Of a DNA stretch of 33,014 bases, positions 17,896 through 25,507 are shown piece by piece. Source of the stretch: Nitrospira sp. GTDB taxonomy: Bacteria; Nitrospirota; Nitrospiria; Nitrospirales; Nitrospiraceae. The translations under genes and the position numbers were made by a program. The stretch covers positions 1 to 33,014 of the forward strand of contig JANDJC010000030.1 in NCBI GenBank assembly GCA_024331045.1. Direction: 5' to 3'. The notes beneath the pieces are model-generated. The model made no database searches, was not told the DNA's origin, and was given only the letters and a program-made list of their open reading frames with translations. Within the stretch, counting starts at the first letter, position 1. The number at the start of each line of letters is the position of its first letter.

Positions 17896-18858
17896 ATGAC
17901 CGAAATCGCCAAGTACCTGGAAGCCGTGAAAGAACGTTACGGGCTCAAGAGCGATTATGCGCTCGCGGACAAGCTGGGTATCGCGCAACCGGACGCCAAC
18001 TTGATGCGGAGAGGCTTGAAGATCCCCAAGCCGGAACTCTGCATCAAGATCGCCAAACTGCTTGATAAAAATCCCGTCGAGCTGCTGCTGATCGCTCAAA
18101 AGGATAAGGCGCCGGCCTCCGCAAAGAGTTATTGGACGTTGGCGCTCACGGCCGTGGACGTCATGTTGCATGTGCCCAAGACGCCCAAATACCTGCCGCG
18201 CAAAGTCGAGGCCATCGGCCGTGAACTCCGCCAGCTTGAAACGCAAACCTTGATGTACGAAGGAGCCGAGGCGAACGCCGAAGCCGTGCGGCTGGTCCAG
18301 ACGGCCGAACGGTCCATCGACGCGGTCATGGAACGGTGGAACATCTGGAAAAAAGGCGAAGCGCTCTATCCGACTTATCTGCTGGCCAACCAAGAAGCCG
18401 TCAAGCGGGGCGTCGTCATCCGCCGCTTGCTGATTTTGACGAAAGAACAGATGCAACAAGACTCGGTCGTGGCGGATGCCGTGCGGGTGATGGACGATCA
18501 GCAACGGGCCGGCATCCACATCTTCTTCGCCTTTCGGGAGGAGTTGATGCGGGCGCCGGCTTTTCGCCGGTTCGAGGAAGACTATCGCGCGCAGGGAGCA
18601 GCCCAGGACATGAACGCCGCGATGTTCGACCGGGAGATTCTGCTGTTCTCTCGATCCTACGGCCAGGTGCCGCTCGGCCTGGTCGGCACACCGACTCCGC
18701 TCACGATGATCAATCAACTGGAGATCACCTGGAAGCCTGAGCTTTTGCGCGATCTGGACCCGGCGCCGTTGTTCGACATGACCCGCTACGTCTTCGAGTA
18801 CGGAGGGCACCAGATGTTTAAACAGGAAGTGGCACGGTTTAAGAAGTCGGTCGCTTGA
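17896..18858 (+). CDS. HTH transcriptional regulator with PLD-like C-terminal domain
   Basis: A 320-residue protein. Residues about 1-65 form a Cro/CI-like helix-turn-helix (SDYALADKLGI, then ANLMRRGLKIPKPELC and KIAKLLDKNPVELL). The remaining 250 residues look like a sensor domain of the phospholipase-D-like fold (LANQEAVKRGVVIRRLLIL, AAMFDREILLFSRSYG), without visible HKD catalytic motifs, so probably ligand- or protein-sensing; the fold call is tentative. The ATG at 17896 has GAGGGA upstream; the open frame extends further back into the oxidase gene. It lies 28 bp after that gene and 48 bp before the acyl-CoA dehydrogenase, and close to the divergent control region, so it is the likely local regulator of amino acid and acyl-CoA catabolism. 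No effector is known. Confidence 0.7.
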   Translation: MTEIAKYLEAVKERYGLKSDYALADKLGIAQPDANLMRRGLKIPKPELCIKIAKLLDKNPVELLLIAQKDKAPASAKSYWTLALTAVDVMLHVPKTPKYLPRKVEAIGRELRQLETQTLMYEGAEANAEAVRLVQTAERSIDAVMERWNIWKKGEALYPTYLLANQEAVKRGVVIRRLLILTKEQMQQDSVVADAVRVMDDQQRAGIHIFFAFREELMRAPAFRRFEEDYRAQGAAQDMNAAMFDREILLFSRSYGQVPLGLVGTPTPLTMINQLEITWKPELLRDLDPAPLFDMTRYVFEYGGHQMFKQEVARFKKSVA

Positions 18859-18906
18859 TCACGCCACGTCGATGGCAGACGTGGCGAACGAACAAAGGGG
18901 GATGGC

Positions 18907-20886
18907 ATGGCCTCCCTGTTCAAGGGGTTCGAACGGATCGAGGAGGCCCGCGAACGGCTGACCGGCCAGAGTTTCATGGCCGGCCTCTTCATGGGACATC
19001 CTGATTTCGCTCTGCTCCTCCACGAGGAGGAACCTCCCGACCAAGTGGCGGCCTGGGAAGCCTATCGCCCCCGGCTCACCTCCTTCCTCACCTCGCAGGT
19101 CGATCCCGATGAAATCGAACGGACCGGAAAGATCCCTGAATCGGTCTTGAAGGGGCTCTTCGCGCTTGGCGCCTTCGCCATGAAAATCCCGCCAGCCTAT
19201 GGAGGGCTGGGATTCTCCTATACCAACTACGGCCGGGCGCTCACGCTGATGGCGAGCTGGAGCAACGTGCTTGCCTTGACCGTCGCGGTGCCACAGTCCA
19301 TCGGGATCGCCATGCCCCTTCTGCTATTCGGCACCGAGGAGCAACGACGAGCCTATTTGCCGATTGTGGCGCGCGAAGCGATCTCGGCCTTCGCGCTGAC
19401 AGAGCCGGCCACGGGCTCCGACGCCGCCAACATCAAGACCGAGGCGGTCCTCAACGAACGCGGCGACACGTTCCTCGTCAACGGCGAAAAACTCTGGTGC
19501 ACCAACGGGCCGATCGCCCGGTATCTCACCCTGATTGCGCAGGTGCCGGCTAAGAAAATCACGGGCGAGGGGAAGGGGACGGTCGTGTGGGTGCCGGTCC
19601 CTGAAGGCAGAGGGGCGGACTCCAAGGTCCCCACCGCCTTCGTCCTCGATATGGAGACGCCTGGTGTCACCGTGCGGCAACGGTGCCGATTCGAAGGCTG
19701 CCGCGGCATCGAAAACGGCCACCTCACCTTCACCGACGTGCGGATTCCCGCCGCCAACCTCATCGGCGAAGTGGGGCGGGGGTTGAAGTATGCGCTGACC
19801 ATCCTGAACATCGGCCGAGGCATCAGCATCCCGGCCATCTGCCTCGGCATGGCCAAACAGGCCTGGCAACCGACGCTCGACCGGGCCAACGAGCGATTCA
19901 CGTTTCAAAAACCCCTAAGCGGCCACCAGACCCAACGGATGAGGCTCGGGCGCATGGCTGCCAATCTGTTCGCGATGGAATCGCTCGCCACCGCCGCCTG
20001 GCGCCTGGCCGACCGCCACTCGTTCGACGTGCGGATCGAGGCCGCGATCACGAAAATCTTCTGCTCTGAACGGACGATACAGTTCCTCAAAGACGCCCAG
20101 ATCATCTTCGGCGGCATGGGCTACGAAACGGCCGACTCCAAACGAGTCCGCGGCGAGCCGGCCTTCGGCATCGAGCAGTTGGTGCGGGACGCCGAAATGT
20201 ACCGGATCGGAGAAGGGGCGACGGACGTGCTCCGGCCGTTTATCGCCCGCGAGGGATTAGGTCCCCACCTTGAGCGAGCGGGCCGCTACGTCGCAGGGGA
20301 ACTGCACGGCACCACGAAGCTTGTCGAGTGGCTCACCCTGGCTCGCTTCTACATCCCGTGGTATCTCGGCCTGTGGCGGCCCAACCGACTTCCAGACCGA
20401 CCTGAGTTCCGCCACCCATCCGCAGCACCGTTGTTCCAATACATCGAGCGAACCAGCCGCCGCCTGGCCAAAGCGATCTTCTGGGCGATGGTTCGCCACG
20501 GCCAAGCGCTTCGGGACGACCAAGGCCGACAGAATCGCATTGAGATGGTGGCGGAGGATCTGCTCGTCATCACAGCGGCGACCTTGCAGGCCATATCATC
20601 AAGTGGCGCCGCCGGCGACTCTTCGCGATGGAGATTGGTTGAGCTGATCGCCATGGAAGCGAGGGAGCGGATCGATCATGCGATCCGTGAGATCCGCGGA
20701 TCGAATCACGACCAGATGGTGGCAACGATCGGCAAGCAGGCAGCCGAAGGGACCTCTGGTTGGTTGAGTGATGGCATCATCCCTCGCCGGCTCCGCGACT
20801 ACCGTCCCGCCGCTGACCAGGCTTCACTGGCCGAGCAGACCGAGCATGACCGCGCTCCCCACTCCGTGGCAAGCCCGCGCTATTGA
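18907..20886 (+). CDS. Acyl-CoA dehydrogenase, long VLCAD/ACAD9-type
   Basis: A 659-residue FAD-dependent acyl-CoA dehydrogenase. The ACAD core includes ALTEPATGSDAANI (163-176), the FAD-binding LWCTNG (196-201) and the catalytic base Glu436 in YRIGEGATDVLR, the MCAD/VLCAD position. After the core a helical extension of about 200 residues matches the architecture of VLCAD, which is of similar length. Isovaleryl-CoA dehydrogenase has its base on a different helix; there this protein reads NIGRGIS, with no Glu. It thus fits straight-chain acyl-CoA such as butyryl-CoA or longer better than isovaleryl-CoA. An AAGGGGGA site precedes the ATG at 18907. It is the third gene of the plus-strand set, opposite the catabolic operon. 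Electrons would go to ETF, which is not encoded in the window. Confidence 0.9.
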   Translation: MASLFKGFERIEEARERLTGQSFMAGLFMGHPDFALLLHEEEPPDQVAAWEAYRPRLTSFLTSQVDPDEIERTGKIPESVLKGLFALGAFAMKIPPAYGGLGFSYTNYGRALTLMASWSNVLALTVAVPQSIGIAMPLLLFGTEEQRRAYLPIVAREAISAFALTEPATGSDAANIKTEAVLNERGDTFLVNGEKLWCTNGPIARYLTLIAQVPAKKITGEGKGTVVWVPVPEGRGADSKVPTAFVLDMETPGVTVRQRCRFEGCRGIENGHLTFTDVRIPAANLIGEVGRGLKYALTILNIGRGISIPAICLGMAKQAWQPTLDRANERFTFQKPLSGHQTQRMRLGRMAANLFAMESLATAAWRLADRHSFDVRIEAAITKIFCSERTIQFLKDAQIIFGGMGYETADSKRVRGEPAFGIEQLVRDAEMYRIGEGATDVLRPFIAREGLGPHLERAGRYVAGELHGTTKLVEWLTLARFYIPWYLGLWRPNRLPDRPEFRHPSAAPLFQYIERTSRRLAKAIFWAMVRHGQALRDDQGRQNRIEMVAEDLLVITAATLQAISSSGAAGDSSRWRLVELIAMEARERIDHAIREIRGSNHDQMVATIGKQAAEGTSGWLSDGIIPRRLRDYRPAADQASLAEQTEHDRAPHSVASPRY

Positions 20887-20967
20887 GACGGCATCCCCTC
20901 ACAGCCGGAGAACACAGCCAGCACATCCGCACCACCTTGTGGAAACAGCAGACACTTGGTTGTTGGG

Positions 20968-21043
20968 TGGTGAGCCGGCTGGGATTCGAACCCAGGGCCC
21001 TCGCCTTAAAAGGGCGATGCTCTACCGACTGAGCTACCGGCTC
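20968..21043 (-). tRNA. tRNA-Lys (anticodon TTT)
   Basis: A full cloverleaf on the minus strand: acceptor GAGCCGG pairing with CCGGCTC, D stem GCTC/GAGC, anticodon stem TCGCC/GGCGA with loop CTTTTAA (anticodon TTT), T stem CTGGG/CCCAG around TTCGAAT, discriminator A, and encoded CCA at 20968-20970. The anticodon reads Lys codons. It lies 123 bp downstream of the purA stop on the same strand, so it may be partly co-transcribed with purA; I found no convincing separate promoter. Confidence 0.97.
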
Positions 21044-21166
21044 ACGTGACGAGGCGTGGTTCGTGAAGCATCCACCGTCACTCGACATCTAGAATGCGGA
21101 CGGGAAAACGAGTCTCCATTCTACCATCCCTACCATCGACGACTGACGATTGACCATGAACGATTG

Positions 21167-22480
21167 TCAGCGTTTGGGCCGCCGGCGGGAACAGTCCAAC
21201 GGATTGCGAAGGATGATGGTCTCCGTCCGCTTCGACCCGGTCGAAATCATATCGATGGGGCACTGTGCCAGTTCCTCGATGCGCGCCAAGTACCGTTTGG
21301 CCTCCGCCGGCAATTGTTTGTACCTGGTAGCGCCGGTGGTCGACGCGGCCCAGCCTTTCATCCGTTGATACACCGGCTGACAGTTGGTCAAGACCTCCAG
21401 ATCGGATGGCATGTCCTTATAGAGCTTCTCCCCATGCTGATAGCCGGTACAAAGCAGGACTTCTCGGTGCCCATCCAGCACGTCAAGCTTCGTCAGAGCC
21501 AGCGAGGTGAGACCGTTCACCTGGGCAGCATAGCGGACTAACACTGCGTCGAACCATCCGCACCGTCTGGGACGGCCCGTCGTCGATCCGAATTCATTTC
21601 CCCGTTCTTGCAACCGTTGGCCGATCTCTTCGGTCAGTTCCGTCGGAAACGGACCACTGCCCACCCTGGTCGTATAGGCCTTCGCAATGCCAAGGACCCC
21701 GTCGATCATCGTGGGGCCGACCCCCGTACCGGTACAGGCACCGCCCGCGGAGGCGCTGGAGGATGTCACATAGGGATAGGTGCCAAAATCCACGTCGAGG
21801 TGTGTGCCTTGCGCTCCTTCAAAGAGGATAGTCTTGTTTTTTCGAATCGCCCGATTGAGCAACAACGCGGTATCCGTCACGTGGCTCCTGAGGCGATCGG
21901 CATAACCCATGTACTGGTCAAACACCTTGTCCACCTGATAGGGATCAACCTTGTGGAACTGTTCGAGTCGCCAGTTCATCTCAACGAGATTTTCTTCCAG
22001 CTTCCGTCTGAACAAGGGGGGATTCAGCAGGTCGCCTACCCGAATGCCGACGCGCGCCATCTTGTCGGCATAGGACGGCCCGATCCCGCGCCCCGTGGTT
22101 CCAATCTTTCGTGACCCCTTCGACTGTTCTGACGCCCGCTCGATCGCCTTGTGATAGGGCAAGATCAGGTGCGCGCGCTCGCTTACAGCCAAGTTCTTGC
22201 CAATTGCGACACCCTTGGTCTGGAGCTGATCCATCTCCTCGATCAGGGCTGCCGGGTCCACCACCACGCCATTGCCAATCACGCAGGTGACCCCACGGTA
22301 CAAAATACCGGAGGGAATGAGGTGAAAGACATAGGTGCCCCGTTCGTTGATGACCGTATGGCCCGCGTTTGATCCGCCTTGATACCGAACCACGAAGTCG
22401 GCGTCGCGGGCCAAGATGTCCACAATTTTGCCCTTGCCTTCATCACCCCATTGGGCACCAATAATGACCAGATTGCCCAT
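21167..22480 (-). CDS. purA: Adenylosuccinate synthetase
   Basis: A 437-residue enzyme that joins IMP and aspartate using GTP, the first committed step from IMP to AMP. The N-terminus has the signature LVIIGAQWGDEGKGK with the GTP-binding loop, then GGSNAGHTV; GTTGRGIGPSYADK, EGAQGTHLDVDFGTYPYVTSS and TTGRPRRCGWFD follow in normal order. The length is usual for bacterial PurA. The ATG at 22480 (MGNLVI) fits family starts, with AGGCGG upstream; a GTG at 22519 would add 13 unrelated residues. Upstream on the same strand are a sigma70-like promoter (22567-22596) and a terminator-like hairpin (22521-22556), suggesting control in the leader. tRNA-Lys lies downstream. Confidence 0.97.
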   Translation of the reverse strand: MGNLVIIGAQWGDEGKGKIVDILARDADFVVRYQGGSNAGHTVINERGTYVFHLIPSGILYRGVTCVIGNGVVVDPAALIEEMDQLQTKGVAIGKNLAVSERAHLILPYHKAIERASEQSKGSRKIGTTGRGIGPSYADKMARVGIRVGDLLNPPLFRRKLEENLVEMNWRLEQFHKVDPYQVDKVFDQYMGYADRLRSHVTDTALLLNRAIRKNKTILFEGAQGTHLDVDFGTYPYVTSSSASAGGACTGTGVGPTMIDGVLGIAKAYTTRVGSGPFPTELTEEIGQRLQERGNEFGSTTGRPRRCGWFDAVLVRYAAQVNGLTSLALTKLDVLDGHREVLLCTGYQHGEKLYKDMPSDLEVLTNCQPVYQRMKGWAASTTGATRYKQLPAEAKRYLARIEELAQCPIDMISTGSKRTETIILRNPLDCSRRRPKR

Positions 22481-22520
22481 GAATCCGCCTGCTTTGCTGT
22501 GGCTGCTCCCGACGAACACG

Positions 22521-22556
22521 AAAAAATGGCTCTGACCTGCCTCCGAGATCAGAGCC
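22521..22556 (-). terminator. Terminator-like hairpin in the purA leader (attenuator candidate)
   Basis: Read on the minus strand, GGCTCTGA and TCAGAGCC form a perfect 8-bp stem (22549-22556 with 22528-22535), closing a 13-nt loop that contains GGAGG. One base later comes a run of six T (22521-22526). This is a textbook intrinsic terminator shape, yet it lies about 40 nt before the purA start codon and just after the predicted transcription start. It could attenuate purA. Alternatively it could end some other minus-strand transcript, but no upstream gene on that strand is visible. Confidence 0.65.
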
Positions 22557-22566
22557 GTGGAACGAC

Positions 22567-22596
22567 ATGGTAGGGACCCTGGCTCGCCTTTGTCAA
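22567..22596 (-). promoter_or_regulatory. purA promoter
   Basis: On the minus strand a perfect TTGACA (22591-22596), an 18-bp spacer and TACCAT (22567-22572, four of six). Transcription would begin near 22560, only a few bases before the terminator-like hairpin and about 80 nt before the purA ATG. Confidence 0.6.
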
Positions 22597-22848
22597 GCCG
22601 GTTTTCTTTACTCCGATGGTCCAGACCCTGTCCTTGATCTTTAACGAGCCGCTATCCGTCCAACGAACTAGCGAACGAACTAGCCGTTCGAACTATCTCT
22701 TGGCCCTTGCCATTGGCCCTTGACCGTCTGCCCCGTTGCCGTTGGTGCTGTCGGTGTGGGGAAAGCCCTCGCGGATTTCCGGTACATGGACAGAGAACCG
22801 CAGTGCAGAATGCTTCTCCGACAAGGTGCAAGGTGAGGGGAGGTTTCC
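22597..22848. other. Non-coding intergenic stretch with short direct repeats
   Basis: This is the main part of the roughly 440-bp gap between purA and tRNA-Ala. I see no supported gene. It holds two tandem copies of AACGAACTAGC (22662-22672 and 22674-22684, 12-bp period) and two copies of TTGGCCCTTG (22700-22709 and 22713-22722, 13-bp period). CGAACG and CGTTCG form an inverted repeat around the second copy of the first. A 65-codon minus-strand open frame at 22680-22877 has no recognisable features and overlaps the tRNA promoter. Confidence 0.5.
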
Positions 22849-22877
22849 TTGACTGGCCTACACCCCCGTGTTAGCAT
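22849..22877 (+). promoter_or_regulatory. tRNA-Ala promoter
   Basis: TTGACT (22849-22854), a 17-bp spacer and TAGCAT (22872-22877) form a good sigma70-type promoter. Transcription would start near 22884, about 40 nt before the tRNA. Confidence 0.6.
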
Positions 22878-22924
22878 GCCGGGCGATTATGCACGGCGTT
22901 CACTAACAAATGTGACAGCAGCGT

Positions 22925-23000
22925 GGGGCTGTGGCGCAGCTGGGAGCGCGCGTGAATGGCATTCACGAGGTCGCGGGTTCGATCCCCGCCAGCTCCACCA
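22925..23000 (+). tRNA. tRNA-Ala (anticodon GGC)
   Basis: A 76-nt cloverleaf: acceptor GGGGCTG pairing with CAGCTCC, D stem GCGC/GCGC, anticodon stem CGTGA/TCACG with loop ATGGCAT (anticodon GGC), T stem GCGGG/CCCGC around TTCGATC, discriminator A and encoded CCA ending at 23000. It decodes GCC and GCU alanine codons. Its own promoter lies at 22849-22877. Confidence 0.97.
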
Positions 23001-23110
23001 ACGTCTCGCGTGTGCGGCCTTTCTGATCCGATCCATAACCATTGGACATAAGGCGTGACTTCCGAGCACAGCAGTCCCAACACGATGTGTTCCGTGCCTT
23101 TCCGAGCTGC

Positions 23111-23140
23111 CTCGCCTCTCAACGGCGAGCCATCGGTTTT
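23111..23140 (+). terminator. Weak terminator candidate after tRNA-Ala
   Basis: CTCGCC and GGCGAG form a 6-bp stem with a 7-nt loop (23111-23129); a TTTT run comes only after seven further bases (23137-23140). It may end the tRNA transcript, but the distance to the T run makes it weak. The rest of the gap up to 23226 shows no gene. Confidence 0.3.
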
Positions 23141-23226
23141 AGCCCCGTTTTAGCCGGCAAGGTTCGTCTGTTTTCTACCCCGCGGGATGGCCACGTCAAC
23201 CAGCGACGACCGAGGAGTGGGTACTC

Positions 23227-25074
23227 ATGCTTCAGATTGAGTCCGTCAGCAAACAATATTCGACCAAGGTGCTGCTGACGGACGCCTCCGCGCACCTCAG
23301 GCCGAATACGCGGGTGGGTCTGGTGGGTCCGAATGGGGCCGGCAAAACTACGCTCTTTCGGATGATCCTGGGGGAAGAGTCCCCTGACAAGGGATCCATC
23401 CGTGTCCGCCCGAGACTCCGCATCGGCTACCTGCCGCAGGAACTCGATACGATCGTCGGCAAGACCGTGCTCGAAGCGGCCCACCGGGACGAATTTCCTG
23501 AGCACGAAGCCAAGCGTATTTTGATGGGACTTGGCTTTTCCGTCGCGGACTTCGGTCGCCCCATCTCTACCTTGTCTGGCGGCTACCGCATGCGTGTGGC
23601 GCTCGCACATCTGCTCCTCTCCAATCCCGATCTCTTGATGTTGGACGAGCCGACGAACCATCTCGATAAACCGACGCAGCAGTGGTTCGAGAACTTTTTG
23701 TTGGATTCCGGCATGACCCTACTGGTCATTAGCCACGACACGGCCTTTCTTGATCGGGTGGTCACGCACATTTGGGAACTCCGCCATCACAAGATCGAAG
23801 AATACCGGGGAAACTATTCCACCTTCCGCCGCCTGCGCGCTGAACGGGACGCCCAAGTGCAGGCCGCTGCGGCCCGTCAAGCCAAAGAAATTGCCCGCGT
23901 TCAGCAATTCGTGGACCGCTTCCGCTATCAGGCCAACAAGGCCAGCCAAGTCCAATCTCGCCTCAAGCAACTTGAAAAGATCAAACGGATTGAGCTTCAA
24001 CGAGACCCGAAGCGGGTTCGGTTCCGCTTTCCCGACCCACCACCCAGTGGGCGACAGGTACTCGATCTCGTGGGGGTGAGCAAATGCTACGGCGACAAGG
24101 TGGTGTATACATCGCTCGATTTTTCAGTCGAGCGCGGACAACGGGTGGCCCTGGTGGGGGAAAACGGGGCGGGGAAAAGCACGCTCTTAAAGATCCTCGC
24201 GGGCATCCTTCCGCCCGATTCGGGCACCCGTCTCGTCGGACACGGCGTCACGCTCCATTACTTCGCACAGCATCAAGCGGAAGCCTTAAACCCCGAACAC
24301 ACGATCTTGGAATCGCTAGCGGAAGTGTCCGCCCACGCCGAGATGAACTTCCTGCGCGGCATCGCCGGCGCATTTCTGTTTTCAGGTGATGAACAAAAGA
24401 AGCCGATCAAAGCCTTAAGCGGAGGAGAACGCAACCGCGTGGCCCTGGCCCGCATGCTCGTTGAGCCAGCCAACACACTACTCCTGGACGAGCCGACGAA
24501 TCATCTGGATCCCGCTTCCGTTGATGTGCTGACCGACGCGCTGGCCACATTTCCTGGAACGATCGTGTTTATTTCGCACGATCCCACTTTTCTTGCTCGA
24601 ATTGCGACCCATGTGGTCGAGATCGAAAATGGGCAAACCCGAATGTATCACGGCAACTACGAATACTATCTCTGGAAAAAGGCCCAGGAACTCGAATCGA
24701 TCGTGGAATCAACGGCGGAGCTGACCGGCAAGCAACGCCAGACGTCCCCCGCACCAACAAGGGCTCTGGCCCAGCAATCACCTGCTGCATCCACCTCTGC
24801 GAGCGGCAATCGTCGGGACTTGACCAAAACGCAGGCTCGTTTGGAAAAACAAGTCGCCCGGCTGGAAACAGAGATTGCAAGCCTCGAAGAGAAAGTGAAC
24901 GCCCGCGACGTCGAACTAGCCGATCCTGCCCTCTACCAAGACTTTGGAAAATGGAATCTCCTTCATCAGGAGCAGGAAGGGTGGAAACGAGACCTCGACC
25001 GGCTGACCGCTCGCTGGGAATCACTCTCGGCGGAGCTGGAAGAGGTCAAACACAAACTGGCAGCCTGGAGCTAA
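23227..25074 (+). CDS. ABC-F family ATPase (translation factor type)
   Basis: A 615-residue soluble protein with two ABC cassettes and no membrane segment. The first cassette has Walker A GPNGAGKTT, signature LSGGYRMRVALAHLL and Walker B LLMLDEPTNHLD; the second has GENGAGKST, LSGGERNRVALARML and LLLDEPTNHLD. Between them is a charged linker (about residues 190-270) of the ABC-F P-site-interacting type. The C-terminal 90 residues are predicted coiled coil (KTQARLEKQVARLETEIASL), as in Uup and YheS. ABC-F proteins bind the ribosomal E site and relieve stalls; some give antibiotic resistance, but nothing here indicates that. GAGGAG precedes the ATG. The last 4 bp overlap the convergent PilZ gene. 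The subgroup (Uup, YheS or EttA) is not settled by eye. Confidence 0.93.
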   Translation: MLQIESVSKQYSTKVLLTDASAHLRPNTRVGLVGPNGAGKTTLFRMILGEESPDKGSIRVRPRLRIGYLPQELDTIVGKTVLEAAHRDEFPEHEAKRILMGLGFSVADFGRPISTLSGGYRMRVALAHLLLSNPDLLMLDEPTNHLDKPTQQWFENFLLDSGMTLLVISHDTAFLDRVVTHIWELRHHKIEEYRGNYSTFRRLRAERDAQVQAAAARQAKEIARVQQFVDRFRYQANKASQVQSRLKQLEKIKRIELQRDPKRVRFRFPDPPPSGRQVLDLVGVSKCYGDKVVYTSLDFSVERGQRVALVGENGAGKSTLLKILAGILPPDSGTRLVGHGVTLHYFAQHQAEALNPEHTILESLAEVSAHAEMNFLRGIAGAFLFSGDEQKKPIKALSGGERNRVALARMLVEPANTLLLDEPTNHLDPASVDVLTDALATFPGTIVFISHDPTFLARIATHVVEIENGQTRMYHGNYEYYLWKKAQELESIVESTAELTGKQRQTSPAPTRALAQQSPAASTSASGNRRDLTKTQARLEKQVARLETEIASLEEKVNARDVELADPALYQDFGKWNLLHQEQEGWKRDLDRLTARWESLSAELEEVKHKLAAWS

Positions 25075-25463
25075 CCAGAGGACTTGAGCGTTTCCTCAAG
25101 ATAGTAGTAGAGCCAGCGGTTTTTGTCTTCGGTTACGATATCGTCCCACACCACGCCGATCAAAAACCCTTTCTTGTCCCACGGTTTCACCCAGGCGATG
25201 ACGCCGTCCAGTTTTTCCTGCTGCTCGACATGATTGGAGTCCAGAAAGGCCAGCGACACGGTCACCCGCGTCTTCGGCGTCAGTCGGTCTCTGGTGTGGA
25301 GGCCGGCGCCGACTTTGTTCACATTATCCAACACGGCCGTGCTCGCTCGCCCTCCGTCGCGCGGGATCACGAGTGCCGAGCCTACGAGGGTGGCCCGCAC
25401 GAATTTTCGCCGCTCTTTGAGCGTTGCCAAGGGAGCCGGCGTTTTTCCTTCGTTTCGCTTCAT
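25071..25463 (-). CDS. PilZ-like domain protein (putative c-di-GMP binding)
   Basis: A 130-residue protein filled by one PilZ-like beta-barrel. The N-terminal ERRKFVRATL carries the RxxxR motif near residues 18-22; the second motif, usually D/NxSxxG, reads NVNKVG, with Asn instead of Ser. Binding of c-di-GMP is thus plausible but not certain. There is no Shine-Dalgarno before the ATG at 25463; instead a TATACT -10 box lies 7 nt upstream, suggesting a leaderless mRNA. It is convergent with the ABC-F gene, overlapping by 4 bp, and lies 44 bp after the rarA stop. Regulated target unknown. Confidence 0.72.
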   Translation of the reverse strand: MKRNEGKTPAPLATLKERRKFVRATLVGSALVIPRDGGRASTAVLDNVNKVGAGLHTRDRLTPKTRVTVSLAFLDSNHVEQQEKLDGVIAWVKPWDKKGFLIGVVWDDIVTEDKNRWLYYYLEETLKSSG

Positions 25464-25470
25464 ATTTTTA

Positions 25471-25476
25471 AGTATA
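25471..25476 (-). promoter_or_regulatory. TATACT -10 box immediately before the PilZ start codon
   Basis: TATACT on the minus strand matches five of six consensus bases and is separated from the ATG by only seven A/T bases. Transcription starting at normal distance would begin at or next to the A of the ATG. No good -35 box is seen at 16-18 bp; TTGATG lies 20 bp away. Confidence 0.45.
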
Positions 25477-25507
25477 ACCGATTAGTCAAGATTGTACATC
25501 AAGGAAG

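Noticed and set aside
17878..18810. 310-codon minus-strand open frame opposite the HTH regulator
   Set aside because: It is antisense to a coherent HTH protein with a proper ribosome-binding site, and the translation has no family motif.
20887..21166. Attachment site or mobile element at tRNA-Lys
   Set aside because: No integrase gene and no second copy of the tRNA 3' end in the window; the flanking genes look like ordinary chromosome.
22680..22877. 65-codon minus-strand open frame in the purA/tRNA-Ala gap
   Set aside because: No ribosome-binding site or motif, overlap with the tRNA-Ala promoter, and low-complexity C-terminal half.
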